This document shows, piece after piece, positions 55,136 through 63,124 of a DNA stretch of 64,000 nucleotides. Source of the stretch: Paraburkholderia acidisoli (GTDB lineage: Bacteria > Pseudomonadota > Gammaproteobacteria > Burkholderiales > Burkholderiaceae); contig NZ_CP046916.1 of the NCBI RefSeq assembly GCF_009789675.1, positions 310,001 through 374,000 on the forward strand, written 5' to 3'. The stretch's first letter is position 1. Every line of letters begins with the position of its first letter. The notes beneath the pieces were generated by a model. It saw nothing but the letters and a program-made list of their open reading frames with translations. It searched no databases and was not told the DNA's origin. Both the position numbers and the translations under genes were made by a program.

Positions 55136-56206
55136 TCATTCGCGCGCGACCGGCGTCACGCCCGATTCAGCGGCAACCGCGTCCAGTCCGGCAATCGTGT
55201 CGTGCGGCAACACAATGCCTTGCGCGAGATTGGTCTCGTGCGCGCGCGCTTCCTTCTCGCCCGGATAAAACACTTCTTCCGCGCCTTCGGCGAGCGGCAC
55301 GGCCTTCAGCGTGTCGATAAAACGTTCCATGCGCGCATGGAATGCGTCGAGCGGCTGAAACGCCGCGACGTTCAGCACGATCATCAAATGCCCCGCGCGG
55401 CTGCGGTTCACCGGGTCGTAAGGGCCATGCACTTCGTCGAGAAAGCCGCTGCCCGACAACACGCCCGAGAGCACGTCGACGATCGCGCCGATCGCGTAAC
55501 CCTTGTGACCGGCCATCGGCAGGATGAAGCCCTCGAGCGCCGCTTCGGGGTCGGTCGTCGGGCGGCCTTTCGCGTCGATGGCCCAGCCTTCGGGAATCGC
55601 CTCGTGACGCGTTTGCGCGAGGAAGATCTTGCCGCGCGCGACACCCGAATTGGCGACGTCCATGATGAGCGGCGCGTAGCGGCCCGCAGGCACGGCCACC
55701 GACCACGGATTCGTGCCGATCAGCTTCTTGAGGCCGCCCCAGGGCGCCATGTTCGGGCCGCCGTTGGTCGTGCACAACATGATGCAGTCCTGCTGCGCGG
55801 CCATGCGCGTGAAGTACATGCAGGTGCCGAAGTGGTTCGAGTTGCGCACCGACACCGCGCCAATGCCATGCGCCTTCGCGCGCCGGATCGCGTCGAGCGC
55901 CGCATGCTTGGCCACGACGGGGCCAATGCTGTCGCCGCCGTCCATCACGGCGATCGCGCCCGCATCGACGGGAAAACCCAGCTGGGTTTGCGCCCGCATG
56001 GCGCCCGAGCGTAGCCGCGCGTAGTACCAGCCGAGGCGCAGCACGCCGTGTGACTGATGTCCCCAGAGGTCGGCCTGCACCATGGCGTCGGCGGCAATCA
56101 AGGCGTCTTCCGCCGCGGCGCCCTGGGTTCGATAGACCGCGCTGACGAAGTCTCGCAGCGCATTGGGGTGGACGCGCTGGAAGGCGTCGGCGTGGTGATC
56201 GCTCAC
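55136..56206 (-). CDS. malate/L-lactate/ureidoglycolate dehydrogenase family (Ldh_2)
   Basis: A 356-residue NAD(P)-dependent dehydrogenase of the Ldh_2 fold, unrelated to Rossmann LDHs. The conserved parts are GHQSHGVLRL near residue 50 (catalytic His), VRNSNHFG, IGTNPWSVAVP and PMAGHKGYAIG. Substrates in the family include malate, lactate, sulfolactate, ureidoglycolate and Delta1-piperideine-2-carboxylate; none can be singled out. The ATG at 56206 has AGGGAG before it. It lies 72 bases after the isochorismatase-fold gene on the same strand and may share its transcript. Confidence 0.92.
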   Translation of the reverse strand: MSDHHADAFQRVHPNALRDFVSAVYRTQGAAAEDALIAADAMVQADLWGHQSHGVLRLGWYYARLRSGAMRAQTQLGFPVDAGAIAVMDGGDSIGPVVAKHAALDAIRRAKAHGIGAVSVRNSNHFGTCMYFTRMAAQQDCIMLCTTNGGPNMAPWGGLKKLIGTNPWSVAVPAGRYAPLIMDVANSGVARGKIFLAQTRHEAIPEGWAIDAKGRPTTDPEAALEGFILPMAGHKGYAIGAIVDVLSGVLSGSGFLDEVHGPYDPVNRSRAGHLMIVLNVAAFQPLDAFHARMERFIDTLKAVPLAEGAEEVFYPGEKEARAHETNLAQGIVLPHDTIAGLDAVAAESGVTPVARE

Positions 56207-56278
56207 GGTGCGAACTCCCTGGGCTGTGCTGGCATCGCCCGATGTTGTCGAAACACGAGGCGCGTGCCTCGTGCGAAC

Positions 56279-56950
56279 TCAGTGCGGAAATTGAATCATG
56301 CCGGAGCGCGTGAGGGTGATGTTCTTGCTCACGCCGGCCGGCGCATTGGCCATGATCCACGCGGCCGAGAGTTCGCCGAAGGGCTCCTTGCTCGACATGC
56401 CGTCGACGGGCACCACGACCTTGAAGCCACGCAACGCCGCCGCGCTTGCCGTGTACAGCACCGCGCCGTGCGCGACCGTGCCGGTGACGATAACCGTTTG
56501 AATGCCGCGCGCTTTCAGCGCCGCTTCGAGATTCGTGTTGAAGAATTTGTCGACGCCCGACTGCACGACGGTCTCGTCGCCCTTTGCCGCGATCACCGGC
56601 GGGACGGCGGCCAGCGTGCCCGTGCTGGTCAGGCTGTAGATGGTCATCAGGTTGGCGTCGCGCGCTTCGTGCAACAGCTCGGCGACATGCGGCAACGAGG
56701 CCACGCAGTTGGGGCGTTCTTTTTCGTTGCAGGTGTTGGTGTCGAAGTCGAGCAGCAATAGCGCGGTGTGCGCGGGATCGGTGACGGTAACGGGTTTGAG
56801 GGCGGGCGGCGGCGGTGCGGGAATCGACTGCCAGGAAGCCACCACATCGGCGTGTGCCGTGCCGGCGAAGCACAGACTCAATGCGCTCGCGCACAGACCG
56901 GTTGCGAGGCCAGCGGCCACGGCACACACCCCATTTCGAACGCTACGCAT
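56279..56950 (-). CDS. exported isochorismatase-fold protein without the catalytic Cys
   Basis: A 223-residue protein with a signal peptide (cleaved near GTAHA). The cysteine-hydrolase fold is visible: D68 (LLLLDFD), K135 (SGVDKFFNT) and the strand VIVTGTVAHGAVLYTA. In the last motif the catalytic Cys is replaced by Ala163, so the usual D-K-C triad is incomplete. Export of an isochorismatase-fold protein is also uncommon. It may be a binding protein or use another residue. The ATG at 56950 is preceded by GGAGAG. The Ldh_2 gene follows on the same strand. Confidence 0.85.
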   Translation of the reverse strand: MRSVRNGVCAVAAGLATGLCASALSLCFAGTAHADVVASWQSIPAPPPPALKPVTVTDPAHTALLLLDFDTNTCNEKERPNCVASLPHVAELLHEARDANLMTIYSLTSTGTLAAVPPVIAAKGDETVVQSGVDKFFNTNLEAALKARGIQTVIVTGTVAHGAVLYTASAAALRGFKVVVPVDGMSSKEPFGELSAAWIMANAPAGVSKNITLTRSGMIQFPH

Positions 56951-57157
56951 GGACTCTCCTGATACCTGATAAGGCGGCGAGCCAACGTTGCGTTGACGGG
57001 ATTCTGAAAGCAGGACGTGCCGCCAGGTCCCGCGATTCTACCGGCGAAGCCGGGCGGGTGCCGTGGCGGCGTTGGCGGATCGCGGTGCGCGGCGCACAGT
57101 GCGGGGTACGGGCGGGTCACGGCGCGTTACCGCTGCGCATTCGAGGCCCTGCGCGGC

Positions 57158-57394
57158 TTACGAGTGCGCGTACAGCGTGGCGTCGAGATACTTGAGTTGA
57201 CCGTCCTGTTCCGCGCGAATCAGATCGTGATAAACCTCGGCGCGCGTTTCACCGGCAACGGGCGTGCCGTACGGCGGCACCCAGCGCGCGGCGTGCGCGG
57301 CCGGCACCGTCGCGTGCGTGGCGGGCGTTCGCGCGAACGCGGTGGCGGAGCTGGCGAGGGCGGTGAGGGCGACGGCGGCGAGGATGACTTTCAT
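57158..57394 (-). CDS. DUF4148-family small exported protein
   Basis: A 78-residue protein with a signal peptide (MKVILAAVALTALASSATAFA). The mature part has RAEVYHDLIRAEQDGQLKYLDATLYAHS, the pattern of DUF4148 (R-x-E-V-x-x-[DE]-L then a C-terminal YP-like end). Such proteins are abundant in Burkholderia periplasm; their role is unknown. I chose the ATG at 57394, with GGAGAACCCCCG before it, rather than an upstream start lacking signal character. Confidence 0.85.
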   Translation of the reverse strand: MKVILAAVALTALASSATAFARTPATHATVPAAHAARWVPPYGTPVAGETRAEVYHDLIRAEQDGQLKYLDATLYAHS

Positions 57395-57696
57395 CGGGGG
57401 TTCTCCGAGGGTTGGGGCAGCGGCGCGGTGTTGCGCCGGTGAGACCAGCTTAGTCATCGCGGGCTAACGGAAGCCGCGCAGAAAGATGAAGAAGATTTAA
57501 CTTCGCGTTCACGTAGCGATGCGGTTTCAAACTGGTTGCAGGCGCCACCTTCGTCACTTGCCTGGCGTGCTATCCGCAACGAGGCTGCCGCGTGCAACGT
57601 TGGCGTGGCCATGCCGGGCGACGCGCGATTTAAGCGGGAAATGAAAAAGATCAAATATGGTATTCTATTTGGTCAACCATTTTCCAACTCCTGTGC
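57395..57696. other. 302-bp divergent intergenic region
   Basis: Between the minus-strand DUF4148 gene and the plus-strand GntR gene. The right end (57640-57696) is AT-rich and contains the operator-like site listed separately. No gene or RNA is seen. Confidence 0.6.
57665..57679. promoter_or_regulatory. operator-like site upstream of the GntR gene
   Basis: CTATTTGGTCAACCA lies 17 bases before the GntR ATG. The core TGGT-CA-ACCA is an inverted repeat of the kind bound by FCD-type GntR proteins. The same 15 bases recur at 58656-58670 ahead of the hydantoinase operon. Confidence 0.75.
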
Positions 57697-58392
57697 ATGA
57701 ATCCCGAACCGTCCACTAATGTGTCCGACGATCTCAACGACGACGAAGCGGGCAAGAACCTCGCCGAAGTCATTTCGGAACTGAGAGAGCGCATCGTCCG
57801 ACAGGTGTTGACGCCCGGCCAGCGCCTGGTCGAGCGTCAAATCGCGGCGGAGTTCGGCGTTTCGCGCGCCGTCGTGCGGGACGCGCTGAGCGACCTGACG
57901 CGGCGCCATCTGATCGTGCGTTATCCCAATCGGGGCGCCGAAGTCGTGCGGCTGGGCGCCGCCGACATCACCGCCATCTACGAAGTGAGGGAGAACATCG
58001 AGTCGCTGTGCGCGCGCCTTGCCACGGAACGCACGCAACCCGGCGACTGGAGCGATCTCGTCGAACTGTTCAACGGTCCCGTGGCGGAAACGGTGCGCGC
58101 GCGCCGCTTCGACGAGTACGCCGGTTACACCGAACTGCTGGACCGGCGCATGCATGCCGCCGCCGGCAACCCGGTGCTGCTGGAGATCCTGGGCACGCTG
58201 GCGGACCGCGTGGCCGTGCTGGCGCGGCGCAGCGTCTATCTGCCCGAACGCGCCGAGCAAGGTCTGGTGGTGTATCGCGCGCTGATCGATGCGTTCAATC
58301 GCGGCGACGCCGACGAAGCCGCGCGCCTCAAGCAACTCAATCTGCGCCAGTCGCGCGACACGCTGCTGCATTACGAAGGCTTCGTGCGATAA
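57697..58392 (+). CDS. GntR-family regulator (FCD subfamily)
   Basis: A 231-residue regulator. The N-terminal winged helix (residues 22-88) has LRERIVRQVLTPGQRLVERQIAAEFGVSRAVVRDAL-like sequence (LTPGQRLVERQIA, FGVSRAVVRDAL) and the wing YPNRGAEVVRL. The C-terminal helical FCD domain (95-215) binds metal or carboxylate ligands. It precedes the hydantoinase operon by 327 bases on the same strand; two identical operator-like sites flank it, so it probably represses itself and the operon until a substrate-derived acid binds. Confidence 0.94.
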   Translation: MNPEPSTNVSDDLNDDEAGKNLAEVISELRERIVRQVLTPGQRLVERQIAAEFGVSRAVVRDALSDLTRRHLIVRYPNRGAEVVRLGAADITAIYEVRENIESLCARLATERTQPGDWSDLVELFNGPVAETVRARRFDEYAGYTELLDRRMHAAAGNPVLLEILGTLADRVAVLARRSVYLPERAEQGLVVYRALIDAFNRGDADEAARLKQLNLRQSRDTLLHYEGFVR

Positions 58393-58631
58393 CGCGCGCA
58401 GCAGGCGGCCGCGGCGCATCATGGCGCGCGGCCACGGCGGCTCGCCCGAGCCGCACGCCATCCTGGTTTTTCATCCCGATCGTCCTCGATGATCGCGGCC
58501 TTATCGCAGCGGCCCTCCCGCGCTGCTCGAGACACATCCCGACAAATCGCGTTCGTTCCGGCCCTAATCGCGGCCTGTTCGCGTCGTGATCGCGTCAAAA
58601 AAAGAATCCGCGAAAACATTTTTGACACGAT

Positions 58632-58659
58632 TTGAAACCCCGTCCATCTGGTCTACTAT
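58632..58659 (+). promoter_or_regulatory. putative sigma-70 promoter of the hydantoinase operon
   Basis: TTGAAA (58632-58637) and TACTAT (58654-58659) with a 16-base spacer. The operator-like site begins inside the -10 hexamer, a position fit for repression. A nearby TTGACA at 58622-58627 has no properly spaced -10. Confidence 0.45.
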
Positions 58660-58670
58660 TTGGTCAACCA
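58656..58670. promoter_or_regulatory. operator-like site upstream of hyuA
   Basis: CTATTTGGTCAACCA, identical to the site at 57665-57679, extends here to TTTGGTCAACCAAA. The core TTGGT-CA-ACCAA is symmetrical and overlaps the -10 region of the predicted promoter. Confidence 0.8.
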
Positions 58671-58719
58671 AACGGCAAGTTGATTGAAAACTTGCCCAAC
58701 CTAGACCAGGAAGCAGCCA

Positions 58720-60780
58720 ATGCATATCGGCGAGTGGATCGTCGGGATCGATGTCGGTGGCACCTTCACCGACATCATCGCCGTCAACCAGATAACGAAT
58801 CAGCGTCGCGTAGCGAAGTTGCCGTCCACGCCGGAGCGGCCCGCCGCGGCCATGATCGCGGGCATGGCGCAGATCTGCGCCGACATCGGCATCGACGCCA
58901 CCGACGTCGCGCGTCTCGCGCACGGCACGACCGTGGCGACCAATGCGCTGATCCAGCACCGCGGCGCGAAGCTCGCGCTCATCACCACGGCGGGCTTTCG
59001 CGACGTGCTCGAAATCGGCCGCCAGGTGCGCCCGCACATGTTCGACCTGCACCGCGATCCGCCGCCCGCGCTCGTGCCGCGCGAGCGCCGCTTCGAAGTG
59101 CGCGAACGTATCACCGCCGACGGCAGCGTGCGCGAAGCGCTCGACGACGCGGAAATCGCGCGCGTCGTCGCCGAGGTCGAGGCGTCGGGTGCGCAGGCCT
59201 GCGCGGTCTGCCTGCTGTTCTCGTTCCGCCGCCCCGAGCACGAGCGCCGTTTGCGCGACGCGCTGCGCGCGGCGATGCCGGATCTGCCCGTGTCGATTTC
59301 CTCGGAAGTGCATCCCGAGTTCCGCGAGTTCGAGCGTTTCTCGACCACGGTCATCAACGCGTTCGTGCAACCCGTGATGGCCGCGTATCTGGGCGAGCTC
59401 GCGGCGGGCATGGCGGAAAAGGCGCCGGCCATGCAGATCGGCATCAACCAGTCGAGCGGCGGCCTGATGTCGGTGGAGCGCGCCGTGGCGCTGCCGGTGC
59501 GTACCGCGCTCTCGGGGCCGGCGGCCGGCATCGTCGGCGCGGTGCGCTCGATGCGCGCCTCGGGCGACGGCAACTTCATCACGCTCGACATGGGCGGCAC
59601 CAGCGCGGACATCTGTCTGATCCGCGATTTCGAACCCGAAGCCACCGGCAATCGCGAAGTGGAAGGCTACCCCGTGCGTCTGCCCGCGCTGGACATCAGC
59701 GCGGTGGGCGCGGGCGGCGGCTCGATCGCCTGGCTCGATCGTGACGGACTCCTGAAGGTCGGTCCGCAGAGCGCGGGCGCCGTGCCCGGCCCGGCGTGCT
59801 ACGGCCGTGGCGGCGTGCTGCCCACCGTCAGCGACGCCAATCTGTATCTCGGCCGTCTCTCGCCGGACGGTCTGCTGGGCGGCCGCATGCGCATGGACGT
59901 CGATGCCGCCGAAACCGCGCTGCGCGGGCCGGCCGAAGCGCTCGGTCTCGACGTGATGGCGGTGGCGCTCGGCATCGTCCGCATCGTCAATTCGAACATG
60001 GTGCGCGCGATTCGCCGCGTGTCGATCGAACGCGGTCACGATCCGCGCGACTTCACGCTGGTGCCGTTCGGCGGCGCGGGCGCGCTGCACGCGATGGAAG
60101 TGGCGCGCGCGCTCGGCATTCGCCGCGTGAACGTGCCCGAACTGCCTGGCCTGCTGTGCGCGCAGGGCTTGATCGGCGCGGAGCAGCGCGAGAGCTTCGT
60201 GCGCTCGGTGCTGATGCCGCTCACGAACGCCTCGCTGGACCAGCTCGCGGAGCATATCGCCGCGCTGCGCAACGAGGCGCAGGCGTGGTTCGACGCCGAA
60301 GCCATCGGCGAGCCGCATCGCGAACTGCGTCTCGCGCTCGACATGCGCTACGTGGGTCAGAACTTCGAGCTGAGCGTGCCGGTCGCCGGCTGGCCCGCCG
60401 CAATGCCCGATGCCGAAACCTTGCGCGCCGCGTTCCTCGTCGCGCACGAACGCAACTACGGCTTCAATTCGGGCGCCGCGCCCATCGAGATCGTCAACGT
60501 GCGGCTCGACTCGTTCGGCCGCCACCCGGTCGGCGAGCAGAAGGCGAGTCCCGTCATGCCCGCGCAGGCCTCGCGGCTCGAACGCTCAAAGCGCGACGTC
60601 ACGTTCGAACAAACCGGCACCGTGCCCGCGACGGTCGTGTGGCGCGGCTCGCTGCAACCGGGCGACCGCATCGACGGCCCGGCGGTGATCGAACAACTGG
60701 ACGCCACCATCGTGCTGCATCCCGGCGACAGCGGCGTGGTGGATCAAGCAGGCAACCTGATTCTCGAGGTGGGCGCATGA
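58720..60780 (+). CDS. hyuA: hydantoinase/oxoprolinase family protein, subunit A
   Basis: A 686-residue ASKHA-fold ATPase subunit. The phosphate-binding start is GIDVGGTFTD; HGTTVATNALIQHRGAK, FRDVLEIGRQ and the later DMGGTSADI are family hallmarks. With subunit B it forms an ATP-dependent amidohydrolase opening five-membered cyclic amides such as N-methylhydantoin or 5-oxoproline (or, in the related acetophenone/acetone carboxylases, carboxylating ketones). AGGAAGCAG precedes the ATG at 58720. It starts a tightly packed operon: A, B and two TRAP permeases, each overlapping the next by four bases. The TRAP partner suggests an anionic substrate. Confidence 0.94.
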   Translation: MHIGEWIVGIDVGGTFTDIIAVNQITNQRRVAKLPSTPERPAAAMIAGMAQICADIGIDATDVARLAHGTTVATNALIQHRGAKLALITTAGFRDVLEIGRQVRPHMFDLHRDPPPALVPRERRFEVRERITADGSVREALDDAEIARVVAEVEASGAQACAVCLLFSFRRPEHERRLRDALRAAMPDLPVSISSEVHPEFREFERFSTTVINAFVQPVMAAYLGELAAGMAEKAPAMQIGINQSSGGLMSVERAVALPVRTALSGPAAGIVGAVRSMRASGDGNFITLDMGGTSADICLIRDFEPEATGNREVEGYPVRLPALDISAVGAGGGSIAWLDRDGLLKVGPQSAGAVPGPACYGRGGVLPTVSDANLYLGRLSPDGLLGGRMRMDVDAAETALRGPAEALGLDVMAVALGIVRIVNSNMVRAIRRVSIERGHDPRDFTLVPFGGAGALHAMEVARALGIRRVNVPELPGLLCAQGLIGAEQRESFVRSVLMPLTNASLDQLAEHIAALRNEAQAWFDAEAIGEPHRELRLALDMRYVGQNFELSVPVAGWPAAMPDAETLRAAFLVAHERNYGFNSGAAPIEIVNVRLDSFGRHPVGEQKASPVMPAQASRLERSKRDVTFEQTGTVPATVVWRGSLQPGDRIDGPAVIEQLDATIVLHPGDSGVVDQAGNLILEVGA

Positions 60781-62501
60781 GCAGCATCAGTCAAGACAAA
60801 CCCGCGGCGTCCGTGATGGACCCGATCACGCTCGAAGTGCTGTCGAACGCGCTGCGCTCGATCACCGACGAAATCTTCATCGCGCTGATGCGCAGCGCCT
60901 TCTCCGGCAACATCAAGGAGCGCCGCGATCACAGCACGGCCATCATCGATGTCGACGGCCGCCTGATCGCGCAGGCCGAGCAGTCGCTGCCGATTCACCT
61001 GAGCGGTTTGATCGGCCTGATCGACGCCGTGCGCGAGAAGTTTCCGCTCGACGACATTCGCCCCGGCGACCTCTTCATCGCCAACGATCCGTACGAGGGC
61101 GGCGGCTCGCATCTGCCCGACATCAACACGGCCGCGCCGGTGTTCGTCGACGGCAAGCTGCTGTGCTTCATCTGCACGATCGCGCACCACTCGGATATCG
61201 GCGGCGCGCGGCCCGGCAGCATGGCGAGCGGCCTCACGGAGATTTATCAGGAAGGCATTCGCATTCCGGTCGTGCGCCTCTTTTCCGGCGGCGAGATGGT
61301 CAAGGACGTATTCGACCTCGTGCTGCTGAACATGCGCATGAAGGAAGAGCGTCTCGGCGACTTCAACGCCCAGTTCGCGGCGAGCAAGCTCGGTCTGCGC
61401 CGCTTCGAGGAACTCGCGCAGAGCTACGATGGCGCGATGCTCTCGGAAGCGTTCGGTCTGATGCTGGGCGCCACCGAGCGCCGCATGCGCGCCGCCATTG
61501 CCGATATTCCGGACGGCACCTACACGTTCGAGGACTATCTCGACGGCGACGGCATCGACACGACGGACATCCTGATCCGCGCGAGCGTGACGGTCGCGGG
61601 CTCGTCGATCGCCATCGACTTCGACGGCACCGCGCCGCAGGTGCAAGGCAACATCAATCTCGTGATGAACGGTTTGAAGTCGACCGTTGCGTTCGCGCTG
61701 AAGTGTCTGCTCGATCCGCTCGCCGCCAACAATCACGGCCTCATCAGCACGGTGGAAGTCACCGCGCCGCTCGCGTCGATCGTCAACGCCGTGGCGCCGG
61801 CTTCGGTCGCGCACCGCGTGATGACGGGCATGCGCGTGGTGGACGTGGTGATGGGCGCGCTCGCGCCGGTGCTGCCGCAACGCGTCACGGCCGCGGCCAA
61901 CGGTTCGAACACGGCGGCGATGTTCTACGGCCGCCATCCCGGCGGCGACCGCGAGTACGTGTACTTCGAAACGCTCGGCGGCGGCGGCGGCGCGCGTCTC
62001 ACGCGCGACGGCAAGGACGGTGTGCAGGCTTACCTCACGAACACCACGAACCTGCCGATCGAGGCGATCGAAACCGAGTATCCGCTGCTGATCGAAGGCT
62101 ATGCGCTGATCGAGGATTCGGCGGGCGCGGGCCGTCAGCGCGGCGGTCTGGGCATTCGTCGCGTGGTGCGACCGCTGGGCCACGTGGCGATGTTCAGCGG
62201 CGCGGGCGAGCGTTTCGTGCGCGCGGCGTGGGGTCTCGCGGGCGGCCAGTCGGGCGCGCCCGGCCGCTTCATGCTGCGCAACGACGACGGCACGGTGGAA
62301 GCCCTGCCGACCAAGCCGGGCATGACGCCCGTGCGCGCCGACCAGCAGCTCGTCATCGAAACGCCGGGCGGCGGCGGCTACGGCGCCCCCGCCGAGCGCG
62401 ATCCGGCGCGCGTCGAGATCGACCGGCAGAGCGGGGCCTTCGGCGCCGCGTATCTGAACCGCAACTACGTGACGCACGGCGTCGAGGAGTTGTCGTCATG
62501 A
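60777..62501 (+). CDS. hyuB: hydantoinase/oxoprolinase family protein, subunit B
   Basis: A 574-residue catalytic subunit partner. Conserved features are DPITLEVLSNALRSITDEI at the start, ERRDHSTAIID, EQSLPIHLSG, NDPYEGGGSHLPD and the C-terminal GGGGYGAPAERDP. ATG at 60777 overlaps the subunit A stop (ATGA), so translation is coupled. The family covers N-methylhydantoinase HyuB, 5-oxoprolinase and acetone carboxylase beta; the closest substrate cannot be set by eye. The regulator and transporter context favours a catabolic cyclic amide. Confidence 0.94.
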   Translation: MSSISQDKPAASVMDPITLEVLSNALRSITDEIFIALMRSAFSGNIKERRDHSTAIIDVDGRLIAQAEQSLPIHLSGLIGLIDAVREKFPLDDIRPGDLFIANDPYEGGGSHLPDINTAAPVFVDGKLLCFICTIAHHSDIGGARPGSMASGLTEIYQEGIRIPVVRLFSGGEMVKDVFDLVLLNMRMKEERLGDFNAQFAASKLGLRRFEELAQSYDGAMLSEAFGLMLGATERRMRAAIADIPDGTYTFEDYLDGDGIDTTDILIRASVTVAGSSIAIDFDGTAPQVQGNINLVMNGLKSTVAFALKCLLDPLAANNHGLISTVEVTAPLASIVNAVAPASVAHRVMTGMRVVDVVMGALAPVLPQRVTAAANGSNTAAMFYGRHPGGDREYVYFETLGGGGGARLTRDGKDGVQAYLTNTTNLPIEAIETEYPLLIEGYALIEDSAGAGRQRGGLGIRRVVRPLGHVAMFSGAGERFVRAAWGLAGGQSGAPGRFMLRNDDGTVEALPTKPGMTPVRADQQLVIETPGGGGYGAPAERDPARVEIDRQSGAFGAAYLNRNYVTHGVEELSS

Positions 62502-63124
62502 GTCTCGCCCGCATGCCTCGCGTACTGCGATCGATTCTTCGTGTCACCCAGGCCACGCGGCGCGGTCTGGGGCGGCTTTCCAGCTGGATGAACGCCGCCG
62601 CGGGATGGAGTTATCTCGCGGTCGCGCTGTTCGTCACCTGCGACGTGGTTTCGCGGAAAGTCTTCGGCTTCAGTTCGGGCAGCACGACGCAGATCGCCGG
62701 CTACGTGCTCGCATGCGGGATCACCTGGGGGCTCGCTCACACGATGTACGAACGCGCGCATATCCGCATCGACATTCTGGTGATGCGCCTGCCGTTGCGC
62801 GTGCGGCAATACATGCACGTCATCGCGCTCACGCTGCTGCTCGTGTTCATCGGCTTTCTCGCGTATTCGGGCGTGAATCTGTCGTCCGATTCGGCGATGT
62901 TCCAGTCCACCGACCTGAGCGCGCTCGCCATGCCGCTCGTCATTCCGCAATCCATCTGGACCTTCGGTCTCGCGTTCTTCACCGTCGTGCTCGCAACGAT
63001 GCTGGTCGAGACGCTGGTGCTGCTGCTGCTCGGCGAGGCGCGCGCGATCGACGCGCTGCTCGCCCACGACGAAGCCGAAGCCGAACAACACGAAATGCCA
63101 ACCGGGGAGCGCGCCGCATCATGA
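62498..63124 (+). CDS. TRAP transporter small permease (DctQ-like)
   Basis: A 208-residue membrane protein with four transmembrane segments (about residues 35-53, 65-82, 105-124 and 146-170) and the DctQ feature CDVVSRKVFGF. A basic N-terminal leader of 30 residues precedes the first segment. It overlaps hyuB by four bases at its start and the large permease by four at its end. With DctM it forms a sodium-driven importer for carboxylates or related anions, bringing the hydantoinase substrate in. No DctP binding protein is seen upstream, so it may lie beyond the window. Confidence 0.9.
   Translation: MSLARMPRVLRSILRVTQATRRGLGRLSSWMNAAAGWSYLAVALFVTCDVVSRKVFGFSSGSTTQIAGYVLACGITWGLAHTMYERAHIRIDILVMRLPLRVRQYMHVIALTLLLVFIGFLAYSGVNLSSDSAMFQSTDLSALAMPLVIPQSIWTFGLAFFTVVLATMLVETLVLLLLGEARAIDALLAHDEAEAEQHEMPTGERAAS

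Larger units (their letters stand above)
58393..58719. other. 327-bp promoter region of the hydantoinase operon
   Basis: After the GntR stop the first 200 bases show no feature. The right end carries a promoter-like pair (TTGAAA at 58632-58637 and TACTAT at 58654-58659, 16 bases apart), an operator-like site overlapping it, and an AGGAAGCAG ribosome-binding region (58710-58718). No gene is seen. Confidence 0.6.

Noticed and set aside
55015..55320. Plus-strand open frame in the porin/Ldh_2 spacer
   Set aside because: It runs antisense into the Ldh_2 gene and has Arg/Pro-rich composition without a start signal.
58622..58627. TTGACA as -35 element of the hydantoinase operon
   Set aside because: No -10-like hexamer lies 16-18 bases downstream; the TTGAAA/TACTAT pair is better spaced.
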